Below, piece by piece: positions 41,246-51,367 of a stretch of DNA of 53,482 bases (position 1 is the first letter of the stretch; each line of letters starts with the position of its first letter). This DNA comes from Polaromonas sp. (lineage in GTDB: Bacteria; Pseudomonadota; Gammaproteobacteria; Burkholderiales; Burkholderiaceae): the NCBI GenBank assembly GCA_013823505.1, contig PNMH01000020.1, positions 1-53,482 on the forward strand. Reading direction: 5' to 3'. A program made the position numbers and the translations under genes. Under the pieces are notes generated by a model that saw only the letters and a list, made by a program, of their open reading frames with translations, was not told the DNA's origin and made no database searches.

Positions 41246-42181
41246 TCAGCGCCGTGACGACACCAAGATCCCGCCCACGATCAGCACGAAGCCGGCCAGG
41301 TGGTAGAGCTGGGGCGGCTCGCGCAGCAGCGTGGCCGACATCAGCGCGGCGAACAGTGGCGTGAGGTTGGAGAACACGCTGGCCGTGGCCGGGCCGACTC
41401 GGGCCACCGCCGCACCCCAGCTGCGGTAGGCCAGCAGCGACGGGCCCACCGCCACGAACACCAGGCCCGCCACCAGTGGCCATCCCCACTGGATCGCGCT
41501 TTCCCCCGCCGCTCGCGCCGGCAGCGTGAGCCATTCCCCGGCGGTGAAGCCGGCCGACCAGATGAGGCCGAACACCATCTGGGCCAGCAGGAACGCCGCC
41601 CAGTCGGCCTTGATCGCTGCGGGTTCGTTGGCCGGCGGTCGCGCCAGCAGCCAGCTGTACCAGGCCCAGGCCAGGGCCGCCAGCAAGACCAGCAAGTCAC
41701 CCGGCACCAGCTGCACCGAGAGCAGCCCCGCCAGGTCGCCGCGCGCGATCACCACCACCACGCCGCAGAGCGACATGAACGCGCCCAGCGCCGCGCGGCG
41801 CGAGATGGGAACGCCATACAAGACACGCCCCATGATCAGCATCCACACCGGAATGCTGGAAGCCACCAGCGTCACGTTGAGCGGGGTAGAGGTCTTGAGC
41901 GCCATGTACTGCAGCGAGTTGTACATGCCCACCCCAAGCAGGCCCAGCAGGGCGAAACGCCGCCAGTGGGTCCACAGCCCGCTGCCCGGGCGCAACACCC
42001 AGCCCGCCACAGGCAGCAGCATCAGCAAGGCCAGCACCCAGCGCAGGAAGTTCAGCGTGACCGGCGGCACCACGCCCTGCATGAGGCGCCCCACCACGGC
42101 GTTGCCCGCCCACATGAGTGGCGGGATCAGCAGCAGGGCGATGGTGGCGGGCGTGAGGCGGTGCGGGGGCGGAGCAGACAT
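41246..42181 (-). CDS. EamA/DMT family transporter
   Basis: A 311-residue inner-membrane transporter with ten predicted membrane segments and two EamA domains: IALLLIPPLMWAGNAVVGRLM, LGVGMYNSLQYMALKTSTPLNVTLVASSIPVWMLIMGRVLYG and, in the second half, VGPATASVFSNLTPLFAALMSATLLREP. It is not closely similar to the transporter at 39395. Substrate unknown. Convergent with the SDR gene and divergent from the quinone oxidoreductase gene. Confidence 0.92.
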   Translation of the reverse strand: MSAPPPHRLTPATIALLLIPPLMWAGNAVVGRLMQGVVPPVTLNFLRWVLALLMLLPVAGWVLRPGSGLWTHWRRFALLGLLGVGMYNSLQYMALKTSTPLNVTLVASSIPVWMLIMGRVLYGVPISRRAALGAFMSLCGVVVVIARGDLAGLLSVQLVPGDLLVLLAALAWAWYSWLLARPPANEPAAIKADWAAFLLAQMVFGLIWSAGFTAGEWLTLPARAAGESAIQWGWPLVAGLVFVAVGPSLLAYRSWGAAVARVGPATASVFSNLTPLFAALMSATLLREPPQLYHLAGFVLIVGGILVSSRR

Positions 42182-42306
42182 CGGCTGGACTGTAGCAACA
42201 TGGGCTTGTCCGCCTCCTGTCTGGGGGCGAAGCCCTGTCGCGCATGAGATCCGGCACATTCGTGGCAGCATTCACAGCGTTTGAATCCACAACGAGGAGA
42301 CTTTTC

Positions 42307-43302
42307 ATGATCACACAAGAATCCCGCGCCGTGCGCATCCACGCCGCTGGCGGCCCCGAGCAGCTGGTCATCGACACCGTGAGCGTGGGCGATCCCGGCC
42401 CGGGCCAGGTGCGCATCCGCCACCACGCCATCGGCCTGAACTACATCGACGTCTACCAGCGCAGCGGTCTCTACCCGTTTCCCATGCCGCTGGCACTCGG
42501 CATGGAAGGCGCGGGCGTGATCGAAGCGGTGGGTGAGGGCGTGACGCACCTCAAGCAGGGCGACCGCGCGGCTTACGCGGCCAACCCGCCGGGCAGCTAC
42601 TGCGACGTGCGCGTGATGCCGGCCATGAACGTGTGCCAGCTGCCCGACGCGATCGACTTCGAAACCGGCGCGGCCATGATGCTCAAGGGCCTCACCGCGC
42701 AGTACCTGCTCAAGCGCTGCCGCCCGGTGGAAGGCCTGGAGCCGGGTGACTTCGTTCTGTTTCACGCCGCCGCCGGTGGCGTGGGCCTGATCGCCTGCCA
42801 GTGGGCCAGGGCGTTGGGTTTGCAGCTGATCGGCACGGCCGGATCGGACGACAAGTGCAAGCTGGCCCTCGAACACGGCGCCAGCCACGCCATCAATTAC
42901 CGCACGGAAGACTTCGCGGCCCGGGTGAAGGAGATCACCAATGGCCAGGGCGTGAAGGTGGTGTACGACTCGGTGGGCAAGGACACCTTCGAGAAATCGC
43001 TCGACTGTCTGCGCCCCTTTGGCCTCATGGCCAGCTTCGGCAATGCGTCCGGTCCGGTGGCGCCGTTTGCGCCTGGCATCCTGGGCCCCAAGGGTTCGCT
43101 CTACATGACGCGCCAGACCTTGTTCTCGCACATCACGAGCCGTGAACGCACCCAGGCCATGGCCGACGATCTGTTTGCGGTGGTCGAAGCCGGTCAGGTG
43201 AAGATCCGCATCGACCAGCGTTTTGCGCTGACCGATGTGCGCAAGGCGCATGAGAGTCTTGAGGCTCGCTCGACCACGGGTTGCACGGTTTTGTTGCCCT
43301 GA
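42307..43302 (+). CDS. NADPH:quinone oxidoreductase (zinc-free MDR family)
   Basis: A 331-residue medium-chain reductase of the QOR type. N-terminal GroES-like fold with VRIRHHAIGLNYIDVYQRSGLYPFPMPLALGMEGAGVIEAVG, nucleotide-binding motif HAAAGGVGLIACQWARALGLQLIGTAGSDDK, and no zinc-ligand Cys/His set. Reduces quinones or related enones with NADPH in the cytoplasm. GAGGAG lies about 7 bases before ATG 42307. A family A repeat pair follows its stop. Confidence 0.93.
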   Translation: MITQESRAVRIHAAGGPEQLVIDTVSVGDPGPGQVRIRHHAIGLNYIDVYQRSGLYPFPMPLALGMEGAGVIEAVGEGVTHLKQGDRAAYAANPPGSYCDVRVMPAMNVCQLPDAIDFETGAAMMLKGLTAQYLLKRCRPVEGLEPGDFVLFHAAAGGVGLIACQWARALGLQLIGTAGSDDKCKLALEHGASHAINYRTEDFAARVKEITNGQGVKVVYDSVGKDTFEKSLDCLRPFGLMASFGNASGPVAPFAPGILGPKGSLYMTRQTLFSHITSRERTQAMADDLFAVVEAGQVKIRIDQRFALTDVRKAHESLEARSTTGCTVLLP

Positions 43303-43328
43303 GTCTTTTCGTGCCTGCGGGGTTGGTT

Positions 43329-43427
43329 GCCTCGGAGCATGGGGTAACCGACTCCGCGAATGTCCCCCGCTGGCTGGTGCCGGCTCCTCCTTTATTTCGC
43401 TGCGTCGCTCACCCCATGCTCCAAGGC
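43329..43427 (+). repeat. structured repeat family A, unit 3a
   Basis: Outer arms 43329-43345 and 43411-43427 pair over 17 positions with one transition difference (GCCTcGGAGCATGGGGT). Inner hairpin GCTGGC-tggt-GCCGGC between the conserved strings. Forward orientation. Confidence 0.88.
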
Positions 43428-43470
43428 CGCGAGCACCCGGGCGATCCAACGGTTGAACGCCCACACGTCT

Positions 43471-43573
43471 CAGGTCGGGGTGTGATGGCGCTCTGCGCAG
43501 CGAAATAAAGGAGGAGGGGCCAAAGGCCCCGGGGGACATTCGCGGAGCAAAGCGCCGTCATGCCCCGAGCCTG
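43471..43573 (-). repeat. structured repeat family A, unit 3b
   Basis: Outer arms 43471-43495 and 43548-43573 pair over about 25 positions; the four differences are all transitions (compatible with G-U pairs) plus one single-base gap. Inner hairpin GGGGCC-ttt-GGCCCC. Reverse orientation. The 43-base spacer to 3a contains ATCCAACGGTTGAACGCC. The pair fills the 321-base gap between two convergent genes; nothing else is seen there. Confidence 0.88.
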
Positions 43574-43623
43574 CGAGGTCGCTGCCCGCGATGCGCAGCG
43601 AGCAAAGAACCCAGCAGAAAAGT

Positions 43624-44772
43624 TCAGGCGGGCTGCGCCTGCCGAGGCGCCACCTCAGCCAAAGCCCGTTCCAGATGCTGCAGTGTCAAAGGCACGTCGT
43701 GCCACTTGTCCAGCCCGAAGAGTCCAATGCGGAAGGTCTTGAACTCGGGGCCTTCGTCGCACTGCAACGGCACACCTGCAGCCGTCTGCAGACCCACCGC
43801 CAGAAATTTCTTGCTCGACTGGATCTCGGGATCGGTGGTGTAACTCACCACCACACCCGGCGCCTGGAAACCCGTGGCCGCCACACTGGGGAAACCATGG
43901 CGCTCAAACAGCGCGCGGACCTGTGAGCCCAGTGCAATCTGCTCCTGCCGCACGCGCTCATAGCCGTACGCCTCGGTCTCCACCATCGTCTCGCGCAGTC
44001 GCACCAAAGCATCGGTGGGCAAGGTCGTGTGGTAGGCGTGGCCGCCACCCTCGTAGGTCTCCATGATCTGCAGCCACTTCTTGAGGTCCATGGCGAAGGT
44101 GGTGCTTTGCGTGGTGTCGATGGCGGCGCGTGCGCGTTCGCTCAGCATCACCATAGCGCAGCACGGCGAGCTGCTCCAGCCCTTTTGCGGCGCTGAAATG
44201 AGGATGTCCACCCCCGTCGCTTTCATGTCCACCCACATCGCGCCCGAGGCGATGCAGTCCAGCACGAACAGGCCGCCCACCGCGTGTGCTGCGTCGCTCA
44301 CGGCCTTGAGGTAGCCGTCGGGCAGGATCATGCCGGCGGAGGTTTCCACGTGGGGCGCGAACACCAGCGCGGGCTTCTCGCGCGCGATGGTCGCCACCAC
44401 CTCGTCAATCGGTGCCGGGGCCCAGGGTGCTTGCGAGTCAGCGCTGGCGCGCCGTGCCTTCATCACCGTGTGGCTGGCGGGGATGCTCCCCATGTCGAAG
44501 ATCTGCGTCCAGCGGTAGCTGAACCAGCCGTTGCGGATGACGAGCACGTGCTTGCCGTGGGCAAACTGCCGCGCCACCGATTCCATGCCGAAGGTGCCGC
44601 TGCCGGGCACCAGCACCGCCGAGTGCGCGCCATACACACGCTTGAGCATGGCCGAGATGTCGGTCATCACGCCCTGGAAGCGTTTGGACATGTGGTTGAG
44701 CGCGCGGTCGGTGTAGACCACCGAAAACTCGAGCAGGCCGTCGGGGTCGATGTGGGGCAGCAGTCCGGGCAT
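43624..44772 (-). CDS. alanine--glyoxylate aminotransferase family protein (class V PLP)
   Basis: A 382-residue PLP enzyme of the serine-pyruvate/alanine-glyoxylate aminotransferase family. PLP-binding Lys in ISAPQKGWSSSP (near 203), Asp in FVLDCIASGAMWVDM, and the glycine-rich VLVPGSGTFGMESVARQF. It may transfer the amino group of alanine, serine or 2-aminoethylphosphonate; the donor is not resolved. The start at 44772 is backed by AGGAGA about 8 bases upstream; a longer open frame lacks similarity. Confidence 0.88.
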   Translation of the reverse strand: MPGLLPHIDPDGLLEFSVVYTDRALNHMSKRFQGVMTDISAMLKRVYGAHSAVLVPGSGTFGMESVARQFAHGKHVLVIRNGWFSYRWTQIFDMGSIPASHTVMKARRASADSQAPWAPAPIDEVVATIAREKPALVFAPHVETSAGMILPDGYLKAVSDAAHAVGGLFVLDCIASGAMWVDMKATGVDILISAPQKGWSSSPCCAMVMLSERARAAIDTTQSTTFAMDLKKWLQIMETYEGGGHAYHTTLPTDALVRLRETMVETEAYGYERVRQEQIALGSQVRALFERHGFPSVAATGFQAPGVVVSYTTDPEIQSSKKFLAVGLQTAAGVPLQCDEGPEFKTFRIGLFGLDKWHDVPLTLQHLERALAEVAPRQAQPA

Positions 44773-44864
44773 GTTGTTGTCTCCTGAGCGGTTCACGAAT
44801 CGGAGGGTCAGCGTAGCACAGCACCCCCTTTTTCGCAGCCGCACCGCACAAGGCCCAGGCGCTG

Positions 44865-46526
44865 TCAGAGGCGGCTCACGTCGGCTGGCGGCTGCTCGCG
44901 CAACCGGCTGGGTGCGAGCACGCCCGCGCTGTCCAGGATGGGGTAGGCGATGGAGCAGATGTGCGAGTTGATGCGTTTCAAGTCGCTGATCAGGTCCAGG
45001 TGCAGCGCGCTGGTGTCCATGCTCTGCTGGCTCAGGCCTGAGAGCCGGTCGAGGTGGGTGGCGGCGTAGGCGCGCTCCATGTTGCGAAAGCGAACTTTCT
45101 CCTCCAGCAGCCGCTGTGCGTCGCGCACGTTGCCGTTGAGGAACACGCTCATGCCCAGGCGCAGGTTGTCGATCAGGCGCGCATGCAATTCGGCGATTTC
45201 GGCCATGCCGGCCTCGGAAAAGTCACGACCTTTGCGGATCTTTTTGTCCTCGATGTCTAGCAACACGCGTTCCACCGTGTCGCCGATCTGCTCCATGTTG
45301 ATCGTGAAGCTGATGATGTCGGTCCAGCGGCGGCTCTCGGCCTCGCTGAGCTGCTGGCGCGAGATCTTGGTGAGGTAGTACTTGATCGACGAGTACAGGC
45401 TGTCCACCGTGTCGTCGAGCTTGCGCAGGTCTTTGGCGAGCTGAAGGTCGTTGGTCTTGATCACGGTGACCACGCCGCGCAGCATGGTCTCCACCACATC
45501 GGCCTGGTGCATCGCTTCGCGCGCGGCGCACGAGATGGCCAGCGAGGGCGTGGCCAGGGCCGAGGGATCGAGGTGGTTGGGCCGGTCCAGCGGGCCCTTG
45601 TTGGCCTGCAGCGGCAGCAGCCGCTCCACCAGTCGGGACACCGGTCGCGTGAGCCCGATGAACACCGCGCCCACCAGGAGGTTGAAGCTCAGGTGGAACA
45701 ACACGGTGAGCGTGGCCGGGTCCTGCACCAGCGGCTGCATGAAACGCAACCATGTGGGGATCAACCCGATGGCAATGGCCACGCCGAACACCTTGAACAG
45801 CAGGTTGCCCAGCGGCACCTGGCGCGTGCTCACACCCGATTTGGCGGTGGTGATCACCGCCAGCAGCCCGCTGCCCAGATTGGCGCCCAGCACGATGCCC
45901 AGCGCCACATCAAGCCCGACCACCTGCAGGGCCAGTGAGGAGGCCAGCAGCACCACGGCCAGACTCGAATACGCCACCACGGCGAGCGCAGCACCCAGCA
46001 GGATCTCGAGCAACCGGTCGCTGGTGAGCGACTCCAGCATCAGTTGCACCGCCGGGTTTTGCGTCAGCACGTTGGTGGCGCCTGAAATCAGTTGCAAGGC
46101 CAGCAGCATCAGGCCCAGACCGATCAGCACCCGCCCGAAGTCGCCGGCAGACGTGCCCTGGCGCGAAATGAACAGCGTGACGCCCAGAAAGATGAAGAGT
46201 GGCGAGAGCCACGACAGGTCGAAGGAGAACACCACCGCCATCAGGCTGGTGCCGATGTCGGCGCCCAGCATCACGGCCAGCGCAGCGGGCAGGGCGATCA
46301 GGCCGCGACCCACGAAGGAGGCGGTGATGAGCGCGGTGGCGGTGCTGGACTGCACCAACGCGGTGACGCCCAGACCGGAGAGCGCCGCGGTGAAACGGTT
46401 GCCCATGCTCGCGGCCAGGATCTGGCGCAGGTTGCTGCCGAAAACCCGCAGCACGCCGTTGCGCACCAGGTGCGTGCCCCAGACGAGCAGGGCGATGGCC
46501 GCCAGAAGGTCCAACAGGTGTTTCAT
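44865..46526 (-). CDS. Na/Pi cotransporter family protein with PhoU-like domain
   Basis: A 553-residue membrane protein. Two Na/Pi-cotransporter repeats carry the conserved QSSTATALITASFVGRGL (near 59-76) and GIVLGANLGSGLLAVI motifs within eight or so membrane segments up to about residue 300. Residues about 335-530 are a soluble helical PhoU-like domain (EAMHQADVVETMLRGVVTVIKTNDLQLAKDLRKLDDTVDSLYSSIKYYLTKI). It likely moves phosphate with sodium and is regulated through the PhoU part. A hairpin separates it from lspA upstream. Confidence 0.93.
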   Translation of the reverse strand: MKHLLDLLAAIALLVWGTHLVRNGVLRVFGSNLRQILAASMGNRFTAALSGLGVTALVQSSTATALITASFVGRGLIALPAALAVMLGADIGTSLMAVVFSFDLSWLSPLFIFLGVTLFISRQGTSAGDFGRVLIGLGLMLLALQLISGATNVLTQNPAVQLMLESLTSDRLLEILLGAALAVVAYSSLAVVLLASSLALQVVGLDVALGIVLGANLGSGLLAVITTAKSGVSTRQVPLGNLLFKVFGVAIAIGLIPTWLRFMQPLVQDPATLTVLFHLSFNLLVGAVFIGLTRPVSRLVERLLPLQANKGPLDRPNHLDPSALATPSLAISCAAREAMHQADVVETMLRGVVTVIKTNDLQLAKDLRKLDDTVDSLYSSIKYYLTKISRQQLSEAESRRWTDIISFTINMEQIGDTVERVLLDIEDKKIRKGRDFSEAGMAEIAELHARLIDNLRLGMSVFLNGNVRDAQRLLEEKVRFRNMERAYAATHLDRLSGLSQQSMDTSALHLDLISDLKRINSHICSIAYPILDSAGVLAPSRLREQPPADVSRL

Positions 46527-46540
46527 GACGGAAGTTATAC

Positions 46541-46564
46541 GCCCGGGTGTGGCCTCACCCGGGC
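46541..46564 (-). terminator. hairpin between lspA and the Na/Pi gene
   Basis: Perfect 9-bp stem GCCCGGGTG / CACCCGGGC with a 6-base loop, between the lspA stop (46594) and the Na/Pi start (46526). No T tract follows, so it may attenuate instead of fully terminating. Confidence 0.4.
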
Positions 46565-46593
46565 CGCGCGGCCATTCGGTGGCTGCGCTCGCG

Positions 46594-47103
46594 TCAGCGG
46601 TTGCGGCGCACGCGCTGGATCTCGTCGAGGATCAGCGAGATCGCTCCCACGGTGATGGCCGCGTCGGCGAGGTTGAAAGCGGGGAAGTGCCCGCCGGGGA
46701 ACATGCCGCTGAGAAAGCCCCAGTGAAAGTCCAGCCAGTCCACCACGTAGCCGTGCAGCAGGCGGTCGATCACGTTGCCGATGGCGCCGCCGAGGATGCA
46801 AGCCAGCGCAAACGCGAACAGCTTTTCGCCCGGGTGCGTGCGCAGCATCCAAACGATGAACACCGCCGCAGCCACCCCCACCGCGGTGAAGAACCAGCGC
46901 TGCCAGCCGCCGGCATCGGCGAGGAATGAGAACGCCGCGCCCGTGTTGTGCACACGCACGATGTTGAAGAAGCTGGTGATGAAGGTGCTGTCGCCCAACT
47001 GGTAGTTGGCAAGGATCAGCACCTTGGTGACCTGATCGGCCACCACGAGCAGGGCCGCCAGACCCAGCCAGGGCCAGATGCCGCGTGTTGAGATGTTGCT
47101 CAT
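46594..47103 (-). CDS. lspA: signal peptidase II (lipoprotein signal peptidase)
   Basis: A 169-residue inner-membrane aspartic peptidase that cleaves prolipoproteins such as the META lipoprotein in this window. Four membrane segments and both catalytic Asp regions are visible: [14 protein letters not shown] and [14 protein letters not shown], plus the conserved [13 protein letters not shown]. Its ATG shares one base with the ileS stop codon (TGATG), the usual ribF-ileS-lspA arrangement. Confidence 0.97.
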   Translation of the reverse strand: MSNISTRGIWPWLGLAALLVVADQVTKVLILANYQLGDSTFITSFFNIVRVHNTGAAFSFLADAGGWQRWFFTAVGVAAAVFIVWMLRTHPGEKLFAFALACILGGAIGNVIDRLLHGYVVDWLDFHWGFLSGMFPGGHFPAFNLADAAITVGAISLILDEIQRVRRNR

Positions 47104-49970
47104 CAGGCCACCAAGCGGGCTTCACCCGCGCCGAACAGGTTGCTGGTGCAGCGCCCGCACAGCGTGGGATGTGCAGCGTCAACGCCCACGTCGTCGCGGT
47201 AGTGCCAGCAGCGTTCGCATTTGGCGGCGCTGGCAGGGATCACCTCCACCTTCGCATCGCCTTCCAACAGCGCCACCTGCGAAACGATGAGGACGAACTT
47301 GAGGTCCTCGCCGAGCGAGGCCAGCACCGCATGGTCGTCAGCCGGCACCGTGAGCTTCACCGTGGCCTGCAGCGACGAGCCCACGCCACCGGCGGTACGC
47401 ACCGTCTCGATTTCCTTGTTCACAGTTTCACGAACCGCGCGGACGCGCGACCACTTGGCCAGCAGCGCCTCGTCCGCCGCAGGCAGCTGGGCAAAGGTCT
47501 CAAAGAAGATCGAACCCTGGTTCTGCGCACCGGCCAGCACCGGCCACGCTTCTTCGGCCGTGAAGCTGAGGAAAGGCGCCATCCAGCGCAGCATGGCGTG
47601 GGTGATCTGGTGCAGCGCGGTCTGTGCGCTGCGCCGCGCGAGGCTGCCGGGTGCAGTGGTGTAGAGCCGGTCTTTCAGCACGTCGAGGTAGAACGCACCG
47701 AGGTCTTCCGAGCAGTACACCTGCAGCTTGGCCACCACCGGGTGGAACTCATACACCGCGTAGTGCGCCAGCACCTCGGCCTGGAACTGCGCCGCGCGCG
47801 CCAGGGCGTAGCGGTCGATCTCCAGCATCTGGTCCAGCGGCACGGCGTCTTTGGCGGGGTCGAAGTCGCTCACGTTGGCGAGCAGGAAGCGCAGCGTGTT
47901 GCGGATCCGTCGGTAGGCGTCGACCACGCGGGCCAGGATCTTGTCGTCGATGTTCAGGTCGCCCGAGTAGTCGGTGCTGGCCACCCACAGGCGCACGATC
48001 TCGGCGCCCAGCTTGCTCGTCACGCTCTGCGGCTCCACCGTGTTGCCAAGGCTCTTGCTCATCTTGCGGCCTTGGCCGTCGGTGGCGAAACCGTGGGTCA
48101 GCAGGCCTTTGTAGGGCGCGCGGTCAAAGAGCGCGCAGCCCAGCAGCAACGAGCTGTGGAACCATCCGCGGTGCTGGTCGTGGCCTTCGAGGTAGAGGTC
48201 GGCCTCGGGGCCTTCCGTGTGGAACGCACCGTTGGGGTAAGCGTTGGCGTGGCTGCCGCGCAGCACGTGCGAGAAGGTGGAGCCGGAATCGAACCACACC
48301 TCGAGGATATCGGTGCTCTTGGTGTAGTGCGGTGCATCGGCGGCGCCCAGAATGTCCCCTGCGGTGACGCGACTCCAGGCCTCGATCCCGCCCTTCTCGA
48401 CGATGTCGGCCGCCTGGTCGAGGATTTCCATGGTGCGCGGGTGCAGCTCACCGCTGTCCTTGTGCAGGAAAAAAGGCACCGGCACGCCCCAGCTGCGCTG
48501 GCGGCTGATGCACCAGTCGGGCCGGTTGGCGATCATGTCGCGCAGGCGGGTGCGGCCGTTCTCGGGGTAGAAGCGCGTGGCGTCGATGGCATCCAACGCC
48601 AGCTGGCGCAGCGTCTTGGGCGCCTTGTCTTTCGTGAACACGCCCTCGCCCTCGTCCATGCGCACGAACCACTGCGCTGCGGCGCGGTAGATCACCGGCG
48701 TCTTGTGGCGCCAGCAGTGCGGGTAGCTGTGGGTGATGGTCTGCGTGGCCATGAGGCGCCCGGTGGCCCTGAGGGCTTCCAGGATCACCGGCACGGCTTT
48801 CCAGATGTGCAGGCCGCCGAACAGCGGGAGTTCGGCCGCGTACGTGCCGTTGCCCTGCACCGGGTTGAGGATGTCGTCGACCGACATGCCGTGTGCCACG
48901 CAGGAGTTGAAGTCGTCCACGCCGTAGGCGGGCGAAGAGTGCACGATGCCGGTGCCGTCGGCGTCGCTCACGTATTCGGCCAGGTACATCGGCGACAGGC
49001 GCTGGTAGCCAGCGTCCACGTCGAACAACGGATGGCGGAAGTTCAGACCGCCGAGCGCTTTGCCCGGTGCAGTGGCGATCACGGTGCCGGTGAGGCCGAA
49101 GCGCTCCAGGCATTTCTCCACCAGCGTTTCGGCCAGCACCAGGCAACCCATGGGCGTGTCGACCAGGGCGTAGGTGAACTCGGGGTGTGCGTTGAGCGCC
49201 TGGTTGGCGGGGATGGTCCAGGCGGTGGTGGTCCAGATGACGGCGAAGGCGGACTTGCCCGCGGGCAGGGCGCCCACGCCGAAGGCGGCCGCGAGCTTCG
49301 CGCCATCGTCGGTCTCGAAGGCCACGTCCAGCGTCTCGCTCTTCTTGTCGGCGTATTCGATCTCGAATTCGGCCAGCGACGAGCCGCAGTCAAAGCACCA
49401 GTACACCGGCTTCAAGCCGCGGTAGACAAAGCCGCGTTCGATCACGCGCTTGAAAGCGCGGATTTCACCCGCCTCATTGGCCGGGTCCATGGTGCGGTAG
49501 GGGCGCTCCCAGTCGCCCAGCACGCCCAGGCGCTTGAAGTCTTCGCGCTGCTGGCCGATCTGCTCGGTGGCAAACGCGCGGCTCTTGGCCTGCATGTCGT
49601 CGCGGCCGAGGTTGCGGCCGTGCAGCTTCTCGATGGCGTTTTCGATCGGCAGGCCGTGGCAGTCCCAGCCGGGGATGTACTGCGCGTCAAAACCCGAGAG
49701 TTGGCGGCTCTTGACGATCATGTCCTTGAGCACCTTGTTCAGCGCATGGCCGATGTGCAGCTTGCCGTTGGCGTACGGCGGGCCGTCGTGCAGCACGAAC
49801 AGGGGCGCGCCGGCGCGTGCGTCGCGCAGGCGTTTGTAGAGGCCGCCTTCGTTCCAGCTGTCGACCCAGCCCGGTTCGCGCTTGGGCAGATCGCCGCGCA
49901 TGGGAAACGGCGTGTCGGGCAGGTTCAGGGTGCTGCGGTAGTCGGTGGCAGCGGGGGTGGATTCGGACAT
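47103..49970 (-). CDS. ileS: isoleucine--tRNA ligase
   Basis: A 955-residue class I synthetase that charges tRNA-Ile. HIGH motif at 72-75 ([13 protein letters not shown]), KMSKS in [10 protein letters not shown], editing domain with [17 protein letters not shown], and the C-terminal zinc site CERCWHY...CGRC. Start [29 protein letters not shown] at 49970. It is followed directly by lspA and preceded by ribF with a 117-base space that holds an inverted repeat pair. Confidence 0.98.
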   Translation of the reverse strand: MSESTPAATDYRSTLNLPDTPFPMRGDLPKREPGWVDSWNEGGLYKRLRDARAGAPLFVLHDGPPYANGKLHIGHALNKVLKDMIVKSRQLSGFDAQYIPGWDCHGLPIENAIEKLHGRNLGRDDMQAKSRAFATEQIGQQREDFKRLGVLGDWERPYRTMDPANEAGEIRAFKRVIERGFVYRGLKPVYWCFDCGSSLAEFEIEYADKKSETLDVAFETDDGAKLAAAFGVGALPAGKSAFAVIWTTTAWTIPANQALNAHPEFTYALVDTPMGCLVLAETLVEKCLERFGLTGTVIATAPGKALGGLNFRHPLFDVDAGYQRLSPMYLAEYVSDADGTGIVHSSPAYGVDDFNSCVAHGMSVDDILNPVQGNGTYAAELPLFGGLHIWKAVPVILEALRATGRLMATQTITHSYPHCWRHKTPVIYRAAAQWFVRMDEGEGVFTKDKAPKTLRQLALDAIDATRFYPENGRTRLRDMIANRPDWCISRQRSWGVPVPFFLHKDSGELHPRTMEILDQAADIVEKGGIEAWSRVTAGDILGAADAPHYTKSTDILEVWFDSGSTFSHVLRGSHANAYPNGAFHTEGPEADLYLEGHDQHRGWFHSSLLLGCALFDRAPYKGLLTHGFATDGQGRKMSKSLGNTVEPQSVTSKLGAEIVRLWVASTDYSGDLNIDDKILARVVDAYRRIRNTLRFLLANVSDFDPAKDAVPLDQMLEIDRYALARAAQFQAEVLAHYAVYEFHPVVAKLQVYCSEDLGAFYLDVLKDRLYTTAPGSLARRSAQTALHQITHAMLRWMAPFLSFTAEEAWPVLAGAQNQGSIFFETFAQLPAADEALLAKWSRVRAVRETVNKEIETVRTAGGVGSSLQATVKLTVPADDHAVLASLGEDLKFVLIVSQVALLEGDAKVEVIPASAAKCERCWHYRDDVGVDAAHPTLCGRCTSNLFGAGEARLVA

Positions 49971-49989
49971 GGCGGAGGTTCCGTGGTGG

Positions 49990-50062
49990 CTTCGACAAGC
50001 TCAGCCCGAACGGGGAGTGAGGGGGACAGAAGGAGACACCGTTCGCCCTGAGCCTGTCGAAG
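49990..50062. repeat. inverted pair of dispersed TTCGACAGGCTCAGGGCGAACGG-type repeats
   Basis: CTTCGACAAGCTCAG (from 49990, running to CGAACGG at 50013) and its inverted partner CCGTTCGCCCTGAGCC (50039 on, to CGAAG at 50062) face each other over 25 bases. I know this string as a widely scattered intergenic repeat in proteobacteria. On the minus strand it would form a strong hairpin between ribF and ileS. Confidence 0.8.
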
Positions 50063-50087
50063 GGCAGCGACCGGATAGACGCGAGGT

Positions 50088-51176
50088 CTAAATTCGGTCG
50101 CGCGTGGTCTGGCGGTGGGTCTGGGTGTGCAGCGAGGCGAAGAAGGCACGTGCGTCGTCGCAGTCGCGCGCGATGCCCTGGGTCAGGGCGTCCAGACTGT
50201 CGTATTTCAGCTCGTCATGCAGTTTGTGCAGCAGTTCCACGCGGACGATTTTACCGTAGGCCTCCCCGCCGGGCAGGCTCTCGCTCAGAGCCCGGGGCCA
50301 GTCGAGGCAATGCGTTTCAAGCAACACGCGCCCGCCGTTGACGTCGTCGGGGTCCAGCGAGGGCCGCACACCGAGGTTGGCCACACCGGGCAGGGGCGGT
50401 GAATCGGCGTGCGGGCCGAGGCCGTGCACCAGCACCGCGAAGATGCCGCTGGCCGCCGGTTTCCAATGGGAAAAGCGCAGGTTGAGGGTGCGAAAACCGT
50501 CGCCTCGACCAGGGGCGCTTTCGGCCAGCTGGCGGCCGAGCTTGCGCCCGTGCACCACGTGGCCACTGATGCTGTAAGGCCGGCCGAGCAGGGCGGCCAC
50601 ATCGTCCATGCGGCCAGCGCCCAGCGCCTGGCGCACCGCCGAGCTGGAAACGCGCAGGCCATGCACCTCGTAGCTCTGCATGCGTGCCACGTCGAAGCCC
50701 AGGCGGTTGCCGGCGGCGTCCAGCATGGCGTAGTCACCGGCGCGCTTGGTGCCGAAGCGGAAATCGTCGCCCACCAGCACGTATTTCACGCCCAGCGAGC
50801 CGACCAGGATGTCCTCAATGAAAGCCTGTGGCGTCTGGGCGGCCAGCTGCGCGTTGAAGGGCAGCACCACGCACTCGTCCACCCCGCAGCGTTCCAGCTC
50901 CTGCAGCTTGTCGCGCAGGGTGGCGATTCGGGCGGGCGCCAGATCGGGCTGGTGGTGCAGGGCGGCGAAGTAGTCGCGCGGGTGTGGCTCGAAGGTCATC
51001 ACACAGCTGGGCACGCCGCGGTGCTTCGCTTCGTTGTTGAGCAGCGCCAGCATGGCCTGGTGACCCCGGTGTACGCCGTCGAAGTTGCCAATGGTCAGCG
51101 CGCAGCCACTGCGGGCCGCCCTTGGGGTGCCGGGAAGATCGGAGAGACGGCCACGCAAGCCGCGAAAGATTTTCAT
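50088..51176 (-). CDS. ribF: bifunctional riboflavin kinase / FAD synthetase
   Basis: A 362-residue enzyme that makes FMN and then FAD. The N-terminal FAD synthetase domain has LTIGNFDGVHRGHQAML and VLVGDDFRFGTKRAGD and SSSAVRQAL; the C-terminal flavokinase has GRPYSISGHVVHGRKLGR and GVANLGVRPSLDPDDVNGGRVLLETHCLD. The start at 51176 fits the family MKIFRG opening. No FMN riboswitch was seen upstream. It leads the ribF-ileS-lspA run. Confidence 0.96.
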   Translation of the reverse strand: MKIFRGLRGRLSDLPGTPRAARSGCALTIGNFDGVHRGHQAMLALLNNEAKHRGVPSCVMTFEPHPRDYFAALHHQPDLAPARIATLRDKLQELERCGVDECVVLPFNAQLAAQTPQAFIEDILVGSLGVKYVLVGDDFRFGTKRAGDYAMLDAAGNRLGFDVARMQSYEVHGLRVSSSAVRQALGAGRMDDVAALLGRPYSISGHVVHGRKLGRQLAESAPGRGDGFRTLNLRFSHWKPAASGIFAVLVHGLGPHADSPPLPGVANLGVRPSLDPDDVNGGRVLLETHCLDWPRALSESLPGGEAYGKIVRVELLHKLHDELKYDSLDALTQGIARDCDDARAFFASLHTQTHRQTTRDRI

Positions 51177-51367
51177 GCCGGGTCGGTGGGATGAGTCAGC
51201 CTTGGCGAGCCCGGCTGCGGTAGGGAATGTGACGGCGCCACGGGCGGCGTCACCAAAGCGCGCTATATTGACACACGACGATACACGTTTGCAGGCGCTT
51301 CCTGCGGGACGTGTCGGGCCCTCCGGGGTCTGTTTTCCGCTGATGCCGTTGCACAAAGGAGTCCGTC

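Noticed and set aside
47085..50051. 988-residue open frame on the plus strand opposite ileS
   Set aside because: It is antisense to a clear ileS gene with all motifs; high GC leaves long stop-free shadow frames. The same holds for the long plus-strand frames opposite valS (244-1710), the monooxygenase gene (2254-3810), argH (25856-27142) and others.
51177..51367. FMN riboswitch upstream of ribF
   Set aside because: The conserved RFN blocks are not recognisable, and riboswitches of this type usually precede ribB or ribE in this group.
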